Part shown: in pieces, positions 18,193 through 25,031 of the stretch
Numbering within the stretch: the stretch's first letter is position 1
Layout: each line of letters begins with the position of its first letter
Assembly (NCBI RefSeq): GCF_018130215.1
Contig: NZ_JAFCKQ010000004.1
Coordinates: 218,207-282,206, forward strand
Source: Bradyrhizobium jicamae
GTDB taxonomy: Bacteria; Pseudomonadota; Alphaproteobacteria; Rhizobiales; Xanthobacteraceae
DNA: 64,000 nucleotides
Reading direction: 5' to 3'
Translations under genes and position numbers: made by a program
Notes under the pieces: generated by a model
Databases searched by the model: none
The model's input: only the letters and a program-made list of their open reading frames with translations
What the model was told of the DNA's origin: nothing

Positions 18193-18333
18193 GGGCGCAC
18201 GTCGCCTTCAGCATCCAAATCGCGAAGCAGCAGGTCGCCCTGAGGGATCAATTCCGGTTCCCCGGAAGAGCTGGGAGCATTTATTGGGCTGCGCCTCGTT
18301 CATGGATCATCGCGGCGCGGGCCGCTTTCTTGA

Positions 18334-18504
18334 TCAGGGGGCGAGCGAAGGCCTAGGGTTGAGTGACCTTGTTCGCCAACCGCTCAGCAAGTCCAACGGG
18401 GTGTTCTTTGGCGGCTCTTCGCCGATTTCTGCGGCTTCCTGGGCAACTGCTGTTTGTAGCGGATCGCGCCCTGTGATGGCAAAGAGGTTGCCGATCGCGT
18501 CCAT
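18334..18504 (-). CDS. Possible 56-residue ORF in a degenerate stretch (18193-18596)
   Basis: Reads MDAIGNLFAITGRDPLQTAV, AQEAAEIGEEPPKNTPLDLL. Base use looks coding, and another frame directly upstream (TGVLMLNSYASIAKDLVRGS) overlaps its start, so the pair may be one gene broken by a frameshift. No family recognised. The rest of 18193-18596 shows nothing. Confidence 0.2.
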   Translation of the reverse strand: MDAIGNLFAITGRDPLQTAVAQEAAEIGEEPPKNTPLDLLSGWRTRSLNPRPSLAP

Positions 18505-18596
18505 TTTATTTGCCCCGGGAGCCGCGTACGAGATCTTTGGCGATGCTGGCGTACGAGTTGAGCATGAGAACGCCAGTCATCGTCTTTGCGGCGGTT

Positions 18597-18740
18597 TCAA
18601 TCGCGATCGATGCGTTCCTTCATCCCCCGGATTTTCTCGTCGGTCAGCCTGTTCCAACGCCGGAGAGTGCGGACGAAAAGCGATACGCAGGCGATCAGGA
18701 CAATCAAGACGACTACGGCGATGGTGAAAAGGCTGCTCAT
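18597..18740 (-). CDS. Small single-span membrane protein
   Basis: 47 residues starting MSSLFTIAVVVLIVLIACVS, followed by a basic tail (RTLRRWNRLTDEKIRGMKER). One N-terminal membrane helix with a cytoplasmic amphipathic tail. No EcfG site upstream. Function unknown. Confidence 0.4.
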   Translation of the reverse strand: MSSLFTIAVVVLIVLIACVSLFVRTLRRWNRLTDEKIRGMKERIDRD

Positions 18741-19091
18741 GATGCGCCAATAGTGCACTGGCGGGATTTTCCGGCATTTGCCCAAGTAAATCCGGTTCTT
18801 GATACGATCCCCGAAGGATGAGCCGTAACCTTATTCAGTGGCGACTGAGCGCTGAGCAGATGCTGAACAAGGAGCCGAGAGAAATGCACAGGCACAGAGC
18901 CAGATAAGCAGCCCAACGCCGCCTCTTGGCGCGGAACGGCTTAGTGACCCGCGGGGCAACGCTGATCCGGAATAGCACGGTGTTCCCATCCTCGGAACTT
19001 GGGCCGCGTGTTCCAACCTCCGCGATTGGGTTGTATCGCTCAACATCGCTGCGCTATATGACAACGGCTGGCACCTAGGTGAGGACCTGTC
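18741..19091. other. Intergenic stretch
   Basis: Short frames only. A minus-strand frame ending at 18831 has one hydrophobic segment (GVGLLIWLCACAFLSAPC), but no start site or homologue supports it. Confidence 0.4.
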
Positions 19092-19211
19092 GTGTTGCGA
19101 ATTAGTTTTACGTTCTTTTTTCTGATTGTCGGATTTCTGGCGCTCCTATCACTTCCCGATCCGGACGGTAGCAGCAATTCCAAGGCCACGATCGTCAGCA
19201 CGAGCCGCTGA
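19092..19211 (+). CDS. Small single-span membrane peptide
   Basis: 39 residues from GTG 19092: MLRISFTFFFLIVGFLALLS, then a polar tail. The TGA overlaps the ATG of the next gene by one base (TGATG), which suggests translational coupling. Confidence 0.4.
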   Translation: MLRISFTFFFLIVGFLALLSLPDPDGSSNSKATIVSTSR

Positions 19212-19741
19212 TGATGCACGGCTGGAGACGTGAGAGCCCGGCGCCGGGATCAGGGCTGGGACCAAGGCTTAGTGAATTTGCACGGTTGCTTTCGACCCCC
19301 GAAATCGGGCGGACCGCTGTAGTCTCAACTTGTCTATTAAGCCTCGGCGCCATCTACGCTCTGCAAGATCAGACATATCATGCTCCTCCGAAGGGACAGA
19401 TTGTGGTCCAGCTGATCAAGCCCTTTTACGCAGAAGGCTACGCTGTCTCGGCTCCAGCCTACGAAGTCGTGCAGCTAGACTCATTTGGCGATGACGCGAC
19501 GATTGAAGGCGACGCCACGTCTCCGATCAGGGTTTATGAGGACGGTGAGGAGCTAGGGCCGGCACACAGCACTTACCTTGCGGTTCACGACATCGGCGGC
19601 GGCCGTTACGCGCATTGGAAGGGCCGCGGACTCGTATTCTCCTCCAGTGATGGCAGCGATCCGAACACCAACGGGCGAAAGTATTTTGCGGTGCTGCCTT
19701 ACGCGAAACCTGAGGCCGCTCTGCCGGATGACCATGGGTAG
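19211..19741 (+). CDS. Membrane-anchored protein of unknown function
   Basis: 176 residues with one membrane segment near residues 35-50 (TAVVSTCLLSLGAIYALQDQ). The C-terminal part SPIRVYEDGEELGPAHSTYL, GGGRYAHWKGRGLVFSSSDG and DPNTNGRKYFAVLPY resembles a module seen beside glycosyltransferases and polysaccharide genes. That resemblance is from memory and untested. Translationally coupled to the small peptide gene upstream. Confidence 0.5.
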   Translation: MMHGWRRESPAPGSGLGPRLSEFARLLSTPEIGRTAVVSTCLLSLGAIYALQDQTYHAPPKGQIVVQLIKPFYAEGYAVSAPAYEVVQLDSFGDDATIEGDATSPIRVYEDGEELGPAHSTYLAVHDIGGGRYAHWKGRGLVFSSSDGSDPNTNGRKYFAVLPYAKPEAALPDDHG

Positions 19742-19879
19742 CGAGCTTGTTCATCCTTCGCCCACAGTCAACCTTTGGCTGGCGGGTCAACCCTCGGCCG
19801 AGAATCGAATAGGCGCGGAATTGGAGGCATCCGTGGGCGCGGTGCTGGGCTCGGCTCACTGACGGATCCAATCTTTACT

Positions 19880-20069
19880 TTGCGGTAGAATGCCAGCCCA
19901 TTCCGAGCAACATCATTGCTCTTTTGCTTGATCATTGGCTGGGTCATTCGCACGTATGGGCGGGCGAATCCCTCCCTCTCCGCCATCGCTTTTGGACGGC
20001 GCAGAAGTCCTTCAAAACAGGCTTTTCCCGAACCGCTGGATTTTTGCGGTGGAGCGTCACGGAGCACCG
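19880..20069 (+). repeat. Direct repeat, copy 2 (about 190 bp)
   Basis: Nearly identical to 13124-13309 in the same orientation. The downstream flank differs from copy 1, so the repeat boundary at GGAGCACCG is sharp on the right. Confidence 0.85.
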
Positions 20070-20230
20070 CTGGCTATTGGTCAAGTCCTAATTTCGGCAT
20101 CGGGAGTTCCGGCGCGCCAGACTGTCAGCTCAAGTTGACGCTCTGCGCGGCACGAGCTGCACGCACAATCCCAGGAACCTTCGTTTCAAAGAAATAATGG
20201 TGTTGAAATTGGCCAGGCGAGGAGATTGCG

Positions 20231-20664
20231 ATGAAAGACGATGCCGCTATTAGTTGGCTCATGTTCTTCACACTCGCCGCCGCCGTTGTTGTCGGGACGG
20301 CCCTGCTGATCTCCTTTTTGCGCTCCCGGCACAATCGCGAGATCGCGGCTAATGCGTTGGAAGGCGATGGCAGGTCTCACCATGGCGAGCCGTCGGGCGC
20401 CGGGGCGAGCTTATCGCGGTGGCTGTCGTTGCCGCGATCGCGATGGGGTTGCTCACGGTTGGCTATACATCGCGGGGCGACACAAAGGCGACGCCGGTAA
20501 CCTCGACGGCAAATAACGAGCTCGCACAATCCCGCACTGACCCAAATACGTCAAAGCCCTATCAACCCGATAATCCCGCGCCCGACAAGCGCTCGACGGT
20601 GACCGGCTCTTCCTCGGGCGTTGGAGCCGATAGCGGCGGACACCCTGAGCAGCAACCAAAGTAG
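20231..20664 (+). pseudogene. Two-span membrane protein with a frameshift
   Basis: The first frame gives MKDDAAISWLMFFTLAAAVV and a second frame continues ELIAVAVVAAIAMGLLTVGY with a polar Pro/Ser-rich tail ending EQQPK. Adding one G in CCGGGGCGAG near 20405 joins them into one 144-residue protein with two membrane helices. A GTG at 20420 could alternatively start a separate protein. Function unknown. Confidence 0.45.
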
Positions 20665-20714
20665 GGTGCGATAGCTGATCGTGAACCGACACGAACGTAC
20701 TGGAGGTAAACATC

Positions 20715-20831
20715 GTGAAAGAGCCTAAGGATAATCCCCCCAAGCCGGAGAAGCCCACAGAGCCGCCGCTTCCCCAGGAACGGCCGCCTCAGCAAGGAAG
20801 GCCAGCTGATTCATATCCTCGCGAGGACTGA
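20715..20831 (+). CDS. Proline-rich 38-residue protein
   Basis: GTG start at 20715 with GGAGG 8 bp upstream. Reads MKEPKDNPPKPEKPTEPPLP and ends SYPRED. No membrane segment; likely disordered. It lies 2 bp before the DUF2383-like gene, so the two may be co-translated. Confidence 0.45.
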   Translation: MKEPKDNPPKPEKPTEPPLPQERPPQQGRPADSYPRED

Positions 20832-20833
20832 AC

Positions 20834-21357
20834 GTGACAGCCGATAAGCTGAAGGCGCTTCATACTGCGCTCGTCGATACCCGCGCGGCTTACGAGCTTG
20901 CCGCTGAAAGGCCAAGAGCCCTCCGGTCGTTGCGGTCTGCAAGCAGATGGTAGCGCTTCGGCACGAGGACCATGCAGAACTTCATCGAGCACTTCTTGCC
21001 GCTGGCGAAACGCCGGACGAGAACGGGTCGTTCATGACGACCGTTCACGAGACGGTCGTTAGCGTTCGAGCGGCCATAACGGGCATCAGCGAAAAGACAC
21101 TGCCTGCCTTCATTAGTGGCGAGGAAGAGATCGTGAAGCTGTACGACGAGGCTATTAAGGAAGCTCACGACCAAAGGCGCGCCTCGGACATATTTACTCG
21201 ACAACGGGCAAATTTGATAACCAAAATCAGTGAAATGAAGCGGCTAGCGGCTTGGGCGCCGGGTGAAGCCAATCTCACCTCGCGCTCGGACCTCAACCGG
21301 GCTGAGATAGCCGACGGGCGACGCGTGAAGGTCAATCTCGAGCATCGACTTCGTTAG
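20834..21357 (+). pseudogene. DUF2383 (ferritin-like helical bundle) gene with one-base deletion
   Basis: Starts MTADKLKALHTALVDTRAAY. The second frame continues KQMVALRHEDHAELHRALLA, IKEAHDQRRASDIFTRQRAN. Changing GAAAGGCC to GAAAAGGCC near 20909 restores one frame of 174 residues with a normal DUF2383 four-helix core. DUF2383 proteins (PA2169-like) are stress-linked ferritin-like bundles. The single A deletion is in a homopolymer and may be a sequencing error. Confidence 0.65.
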
Positions 21358-22430
21358 GCAGCGTATCCCTCGGCTACTGGGTCCCCCTTCCTTCGTCGCA
21401 CCAAGCGATGAACGAACCTCAACTTCTCGATTACCGGCGGAGCGAGGACGAATGGATACAGATCCTTCGAACCGATCGCACGATTGACGCTGTTCATCGC
21501 GAATACGAAAGGCAGCCAGGAGGCCACGACGCGGTCGAAATCGATAATTGCGTAGGGATCGAAGTCGATCCGGGCGGCCATGCCTTCGGAAGCTCCTACC
21601 GCCGGAGCTACCCGGATGCCGAAGTTGCCAGCCATCTCGAGCGTATCGATTATGTGCAGATAGTGCGCCCACGTCTCGGCGAAGTCCTCCCACGGATGCA
21701 CCGAGGCATATCCCGAGACGAAACGATCCCGCCAGTCGGACGGCGGCCCTTGGCGGTAGTGACGTTCGAGCGCCGCCTGGTAGTCCAGAGTCTCGTCACC
21801 GAAGAGCAGGCGGCAGCCGGCCAGCTCGCCGCCGTCGCGAACCAGCAGATCCCAATAGTGGTGACCGACCTCGTGCCTGAAGTGCCCAAGGAGCGTCCGA
21901 TAGGGCTCGCCCATCTCGACCCGGCGCCGTTCCCGTTCGATCTCGTCCGCCTCGGCGAGCGCAATCGTGACGACGCCATTTTCGTGACCGGTCATCACCT
22001 TCGCCGCGGGAGTGTCGGCGAGGAAGTTGAATACGAGGCCGTGCCTAGAATCCTCGGCGCGAGTCCGCAGCGGCAGCCGCCAGCGCAACAGAGAGTAGAA
22101 CAGGCTGTGTTTGGCCGCCTCGAGTTCGCGCCAGCCGATCAGGTTGCTCGGTATGGAAAGATCCGGGACCGTCCCGTTGTGGCGGCAAGCCAAACAAAAG
22201 CCGTCGTCCTGACCCTCTAGCAACAGCCAATTGCAGGCGTCTTGACTCGCATTGGAGCAGAAAAAGCGTCGACCGCTACGCTCGACCGTGCGAAAGCCCG
22301 GACGATCGCTTTTCAACGCGACCAGGGTATCGCGGTCCGGGTCGTAACCCAGCTTGTGACCGCAGCGGCCACACGACCGGTTCTCGAAATAGAGGACGTT
22401 TCCGCAAGACTGACAGGAGAAGATTTTCAT
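21354..22430 (-). CDS. Zinc-ribbon putative metallopeptidase
   Basis: 358 residues from ATG 22430. The N-terminus is a double zinc ribbon (CQSCGNVLYFENRSCGRCGH, later CNWLL and CLACRHNGTVPDLS). The central part holds the HEXXH signature in LLGHFRHEVGHHYWDLLV with a downstream Glu in the WEDFAETWAHYLHIIDTLEM context. This is the family annotated as putative zinc-binding peptidase in rhizobia. It is probably cytoplasmic, as no signal peptide is seen. It converges on the DUF2383-like gene with a 4-bp overlap. Confidence 0.85.
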   Translation of the reverse strand: MKIFSCQSCGNVLYFENRSCGRCGHKLGYDPDRDTLVALKSDRPGFRTVERSGRRFFCSNASQDACNWLLLEGQDDGFCLACRHNGTVPDLSIPSNLIGWRELEAAKHSLFYSLLRWRLPLRTRAEDSRHGLVFNFLADTPAAKVMTGHENGVVTIALAEADEIERERRRVEMGEPYRTLLGHFRHEVGHHYWDLLVRDGGELAGCRLLFGDETLDYQAALERHYRQGPPSDWRDRFVSGYASVHPWEDFAETWAHYLHIIDTLEMAGNFGIRVAPAVGASEGMAARIDFDPYAIIDFDRVVASWLPFVFAMNSVNRAIGSKDLYPFVLAPPVIEKLRFVHRLVRRRKGDPVAEGYAA

Positions 22431-22865
22431 AAGGATTGGACTATGACAAAAGTGGCGTTGGGGCCTACCCAATCTCCGAACTGATCTTGAGTTCCAAGCC
22501 GCGATACGTATCTGGGGATGGATTCCGGATACGGGCTTCCCGATCGGACTAATGCAGGAAAGCCGAAGAAGTGAGGGCACCTCAGTTGGCGGCTACCAGC
22601 GCCGGAGTAATCCCCGATCCTATCCCAGTTCGTGACAGTCCGCGAGCACCCCAGAAGAAACGACCCCAGCGAGGCATCACCAGCTGGGGCCGTTCTTCCT
22701 GTCGCCGACCGCCTGGTTGCCGTTTAGTCAGACGGTGGTCTGGGCCATGAAAAACTGTCCTTAATGAAGATTGCCAGCCCAGTACGAATTGTATCCGCGC
22801 CAATCGAGGTCCTTGGGAATCACAAGTATAAATCGATCCTACATAAACTTAGGCTTCTTGCGCAT
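22431..22865. other. Non-coding stretch with a hairpin
   Basis: No gene. Contains the hairpin at 22657-22698 and AT-rich DNA around 22820-22860. Confidence 0.5.
22657..22698 (-). terminator. Terminator-like hairpin, family copy A
   Basis: GAAACGACCCCAGC pairs with GCTGGGGCCGTTCTTC with one mismatch and one bulge. On the minus strand the stem ends in GTTTCTTC. Related to the hairpins at 22868, 22958 and 39645. Confidence 0.5.
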
Positions 22866-22928
22866 CCCAAAAAAGAAACGGGCCCAGCCCGAGGAGCTGA
22901 TGCCAAAGTCTACGATCCGACTGAACTT
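22866..22928 (-). ncRNA. Candidate EcfG-dependent small RNA 2 (about 62 nt)
   Basis: Bounded by a GGAAC-N16-GGTT promoter (22935-22959, minus) and a terminator-like element: GGC-CAGC / GCTG-GCC stem followed by CGTTTCTTTTTT near 22868. No open frame. The loop carries TCCTCGG. Predicted from layout only. Confidence 0.45.
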
Positions 22929-22934
22929 CGATCA

Positions 22935-22959
22935 AACCTAAGCGCCTTGGCTGCGTTCC
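22935..22959 (-). promoter_or_regulatory. EcfG-type promoter (GGAAC-N16-GGTT)
   Basis: Minus strand; start of transcription expected near 22928, in front of small RNA candidate 2. Confidence 0.6.
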
Positions 22960-23026
22960 AAAGAAACGGCCCCAGCGCCGGGGAGACGCTGAGGCCGGAG
23001 GTGCTCGTGGCGATTTATCCGAGCAT
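22958..23026 (-). ncRNA. Candidate EcfG-dependent small RNA 1 (about 68 nt)
   Basis: Starts near 23026 behind a consensus GGAAC-N16-CGTT promoter and ends in a strong hairpin (GGCCTCAGCG / CGCTGGGGCC, 9-base loop) with tail GTTTCTTT. The 5' half contains GCACCTCCGG, a possible anti-Shine-Dalgarno motif. No open frame of meaningful length. The -35 box of small RNA candidate 2 starts within its terminator tail. Confidence 0.5.
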
Positions 23027-23030
23027 AGCA

Positions 23031-23055
23031 GGAACGCGGAGTAACGAGACCGGTT
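23031..23055 (+). promoter_or_regulatory. EcfG-type promoter (GGAAC-N16-GGTT)
   Basis: Plus strand; start of transcription near 23062, about 30 bp before the gene at 23094. Shifted by 2 bp from the minus-strand promoter at 23033-23057, so the same DNA can serve both directions. Confidence 0.6.
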
Positions 23056-23057
23056 CC
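23033..23057 (-). promoter_or_regulatory. EcfG-type promoter (GGAAC-N16-CGTT)
   Basis: Perfect consensus on the minus strand, in front of small RNA candidate 1. It overlaps a plus-strand site at 23031-23055. Confidence 0.65.
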
Positions 23058-23093
23058 TAACCCGGAACGGCCGAAGCACCCCTTGGAGGTTGG

Positions 23094-23591
23094 GTGAAGG
23101 ACCGCTGGAGTGTTGGGCTGGGGCCAAACATCCTTGGATCGCTTCGTGAGATCTCGGCGCAAGTCGACCGCGGTCATCCCATAGACGCACCGGCGACCGC
23201 TAGGAACCCATCGCAAGGGGCGGCGTTCCCTCTTTCGAAGAATCTCCGCGGGAGCGGTTGCCCGGCGGATATCGTGATCGGAATAGCCACTAGTTTCGGA
23301 GCGTCAGCGGTACTTACGGCGCTCTATTGGCGCTTCGTTTCGGTTCGGAGCATCTATGATGCCCCACGATTTCGACCGGAACGGCGCCCAGAGGATCGAG
23401 AAAGCGTCCAATCGATCCGCGAGATGTCGCGCGACCTTGCAAACGAGGTCGCGCCGCGCCCGGCTTGGATTGACCGAGTCAGCGAGGCGATAGCTTGCGC
23501 GCCGATAGGAGCGCGCTACCCGATGACGCTTTTGATGGAACGTGCGGATTGCCCGAGCCTAGCGTTTACAGATGAGTTAGCGCGAGCGTGA
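23094..23591 (+). CDS. Hypothetical protein with DUF883-like tail motif
   Basis: 165 residues from GTG 23094, preceded by GGAGG at a 6-bp spacing and by an EcfG-type promoter. It contains a hydrophobic segment (IVIGIATSFGASAVLTALYW). The stretch SVQSIREMSRDLANEVAPRP, AWIDRVSEAIACAPIG resembles the whole small protein at 31378. The end may be frameshifted, since the expected C-terminal membrane anchor is missing. A second EcfG site lies inside the gene at 23203, so a shorter product from GTG 23274 is possible. Confidence 0.5.
   Translation: MKDRWSVGLGPNILGSLREISAQVDRGHPIDAPATARNPSQGAAFPLSKNLRGSGCPADIVIGIATSFGASAVLTALYWRFVSVRSIYDAPRFRPERRPEDRESVQSIREMSRDLANEVAPRPAWIDRVSEAIACAPIGARYPMTLLMERADCPSLAFTDELARA
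23203..23227 (+). promoter_or_regulatory. EcfG-type promoter (GGAAC-N16-CGTT), inside the gene
   Basis: Perfect consensus on the plus strand within the gene at 23094-23591; it may drive a shorter transcript. Confidence 0.55.
23205..23229 (-). promoter_or_regulatory. EcfG-type promoter (GGAAC-N16-GGTT), opposing
   Basis: Minus-strand site shifted 2 bp from the plus-strand promoter. It would transcribe antisense to the start of the gene at 23094. Confidence 0.5.
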
Positions 23592-23673
23592 AGCACGCGA
23601 TCAAGGTCGCCGTGCTGAGCGTCATAACGACCAAGGCCCGCTCGCTATTGGCCTTCATGTCGCGATCATCCAT
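23566..23673 (-). CDS. 35-residue membrane peptide
   Basis: MDDRDMKANSERALVVMTLS followed by a hydrophobic helix (TATLIACFTLALTHL). AAGGA lies 9 bp upstream of the ATG. It is 12 bp behind the 77-residue gene on the same strand, so the two form a small operon. Function unknown. Confidence 0.45.
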   Translation of the reverse strand: MDDRDMKANSERALVVMTLSTATLIACFTLALTHL

Positions 23674-23685
23674 CTGACAATATCC

Positions 23686-23919
23686 TTAGTGCTGAACGTC
23701 TTGCTGCGGACCTGCAGGTTGCCACGGCGCCGGCAGAACCACACGGATGTGGTGCTCGACCATTCCCGCAGGCTTCGCGGCAGGCTCTGCCGCAGCGCTC
23801 GTAACGGTGCGCGAAGTTGCGGGGGCCTCGTCTGCAAGGGCGGAGGTGATACCCTTGGCGGCGACTAACGCCATCGCAAACATTACCAGCCCGACGGTGA
23901 CTTCTTCGAAATTCGGCAC
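23686..23919 (-). CDS. 77-residue small membrane/exported protein
   Basis: Starts MPNFEEVTVGLVMFAMALVA, with a hydrophobic N-terminal helix followed by an Ala/Pro-rich region and HHIRVVLPAPWQPAGPQ. The ALVAAKGITSALADE segment is found again at 10405-10465. An AGGA lies upstream of the start. Probably anchored in the inner membrane with the C-terminus outside. Confidence 0.5.
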   Translation of the reverse strand: MPNFEEVTVGLVMFAMALVAAKGITSALADEAPATSRTVTSAAAEPAAKPAGMVEHHIRVVLPAPWQPAGPQQDVQH

Positions 23920-24358
23920 GGCGTTTTCCTGTTGCTGCTCACAACGCTCGGAAAGTTAAAAGAGATCCCTCGGATTTTTCTCTTTTGTGACTAAGAGAGT
24001 GGGAACCCGCCGCAAGGTCGCCGCTAGTCAAGTCTCAGTATAGAACGCTGTACAGAGACCGGCCGGTAGTGATGTCGTAGTGCGCACCTCTCGCATGAAG
24101 ATGCTTATAGGCCGTCGCAACGCACTGAACCGTGTGAAATAGGGTTCACGGCTGCAAAGATCGATCCGCAAACTTTTCAGATCCCTTCCATTGCGATATT
24201 TTCGAAAAGTCCTCCCGCGTGTGGAAGGCGAACAGAATGTCAGCGAGTTGAGACGCGGTCACGGACCTTGCGGGACGACAAATTGCTCGTAGTAAGTGTA
24301 GGGTGTCGTGCGGCGTCCCAGCCCGCCACGGCCTGATAGCGCGATCGGATCGCGGGAA
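23920..24358. other. Intergenic stretch before the phytochrome operon
   Basis: No gene. Only short frames without start sites. Confidence 0.5.
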
Positions 24359-24383
24359 GGAACCATTTGTTCCCACAGGTGTT
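24359..24383 (+). promoter_or_regulatory. EcfG-type promoter of the phytochrome operon (GGAAC-N16-TGTT)
   Basis: 43 bp separate the -10 element from the heme oxygenase start at 24426. Confidence 0.6.
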
Positions 24384-24425
24384 GAGCCCGCAACCGCCTA
24401 TCTGCGGTCCAACGCTCACCTTGGG

Positions 24426-25031
24426 ATGTCGATGCTGGCGGTCTCTTCCCCGGATCATCCTGTTCGCGTGGGAGAGTCTTCGCCGCCTGGATTGCGGGAA
24501 AGGCTTAAGCACGCCATAGCTCACGCGCATCGCGACCTCGATGCGCGCTACGCCGCATATCGTCTGACCAGTGTCGACGGCTACTGCCGCTTTCTCGAAG
24601 CGAGCGCGGCCGCATTGTTGCCGCTGGAAGCCGCACTGGACCGCGCCGGAGTCGCCGATCTGTTTCTGGATTGGCCGCGGCGTTTGCGCCGCGCTGCGAT
24701 CACTGCCGATCTCGACCGCATCGGCGGAGTCGCGCATCCGCTGCAATCGCCAGCGCTGCTCGGCCGCAATGGAGTACTCGGCACGATGTATGTGCTGGAA
24801 GGCTCGCGGCTCGGCGCCAAATATCTGCTCCGCACCATCGCCGACTGCGGTGAGCCGCGCATCGCGGCGGCGACGCGCTATCTCAGCCACGGCAGCGGTC
24901 AGCCGCTGTGGCGCACGTTCCTCGCAAGGCTCGAGAGCGAACAGGTCACACCGAACGACGAAGTCGAAATCATATCCGGCGCGCAAAGCGCCTTTGACAT
25001 GTTTGCAAGGGCGGCAGGGGCTGCGGCATGA
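24426..25031 (+). CDS. bphO: Bacterial heme oxygenase (BphO type)
   Basis: 201 residues from ATG 24426. Sequence pattern of biliverdin-producing heme oxygenases linked to phytochromes: LRERLKHAIAHAHRDLDARY (proximal His region), LLPLEAALDRAGVADLF, and the distal helix LGTMYVLEGSRLGAKYLLR. It opens heme to biliverdin IX-alpha, the chromophore of the protein made by the next gene. Its stop overlaps the phytochrome ATG by 4 bp, so the two are translationally coupled. A longer frame upstream includes the EcfG promoter and was rejected. Confidence 0.9.
   Translation: MSMLAVSSPDHPVRVGESSPPGLRERLKHAIAHAHRDLDARYAAYRLTSVDGYCRFLEASAAALLPLEAALDRAGVADLFLDWPRRLRRAAITADLDRIGGVAHPLQSPALLGRNGVLGTMYVLEGSRLGAKYLLRTIADCGEPRIAAATRYLSHGSGQPLWRTFLARLESEQVTPNDEVEIISGAQSAFDMFARAAGAAA

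Noticed and set aside
18125..18727. 200-codon plus-strand frame after the cupin gene
   Set aside because: Composition is Arg/Ser-rich and its start overlaps the cupin gene; minus-strand frames in the same place look more protein-like.
21408..22220. 270-codon plus-strand frame
   Set aside because: Shadow of the zinc-ribbon peptidase, whose HEXXH and CxxC motifs are on the minus strand.
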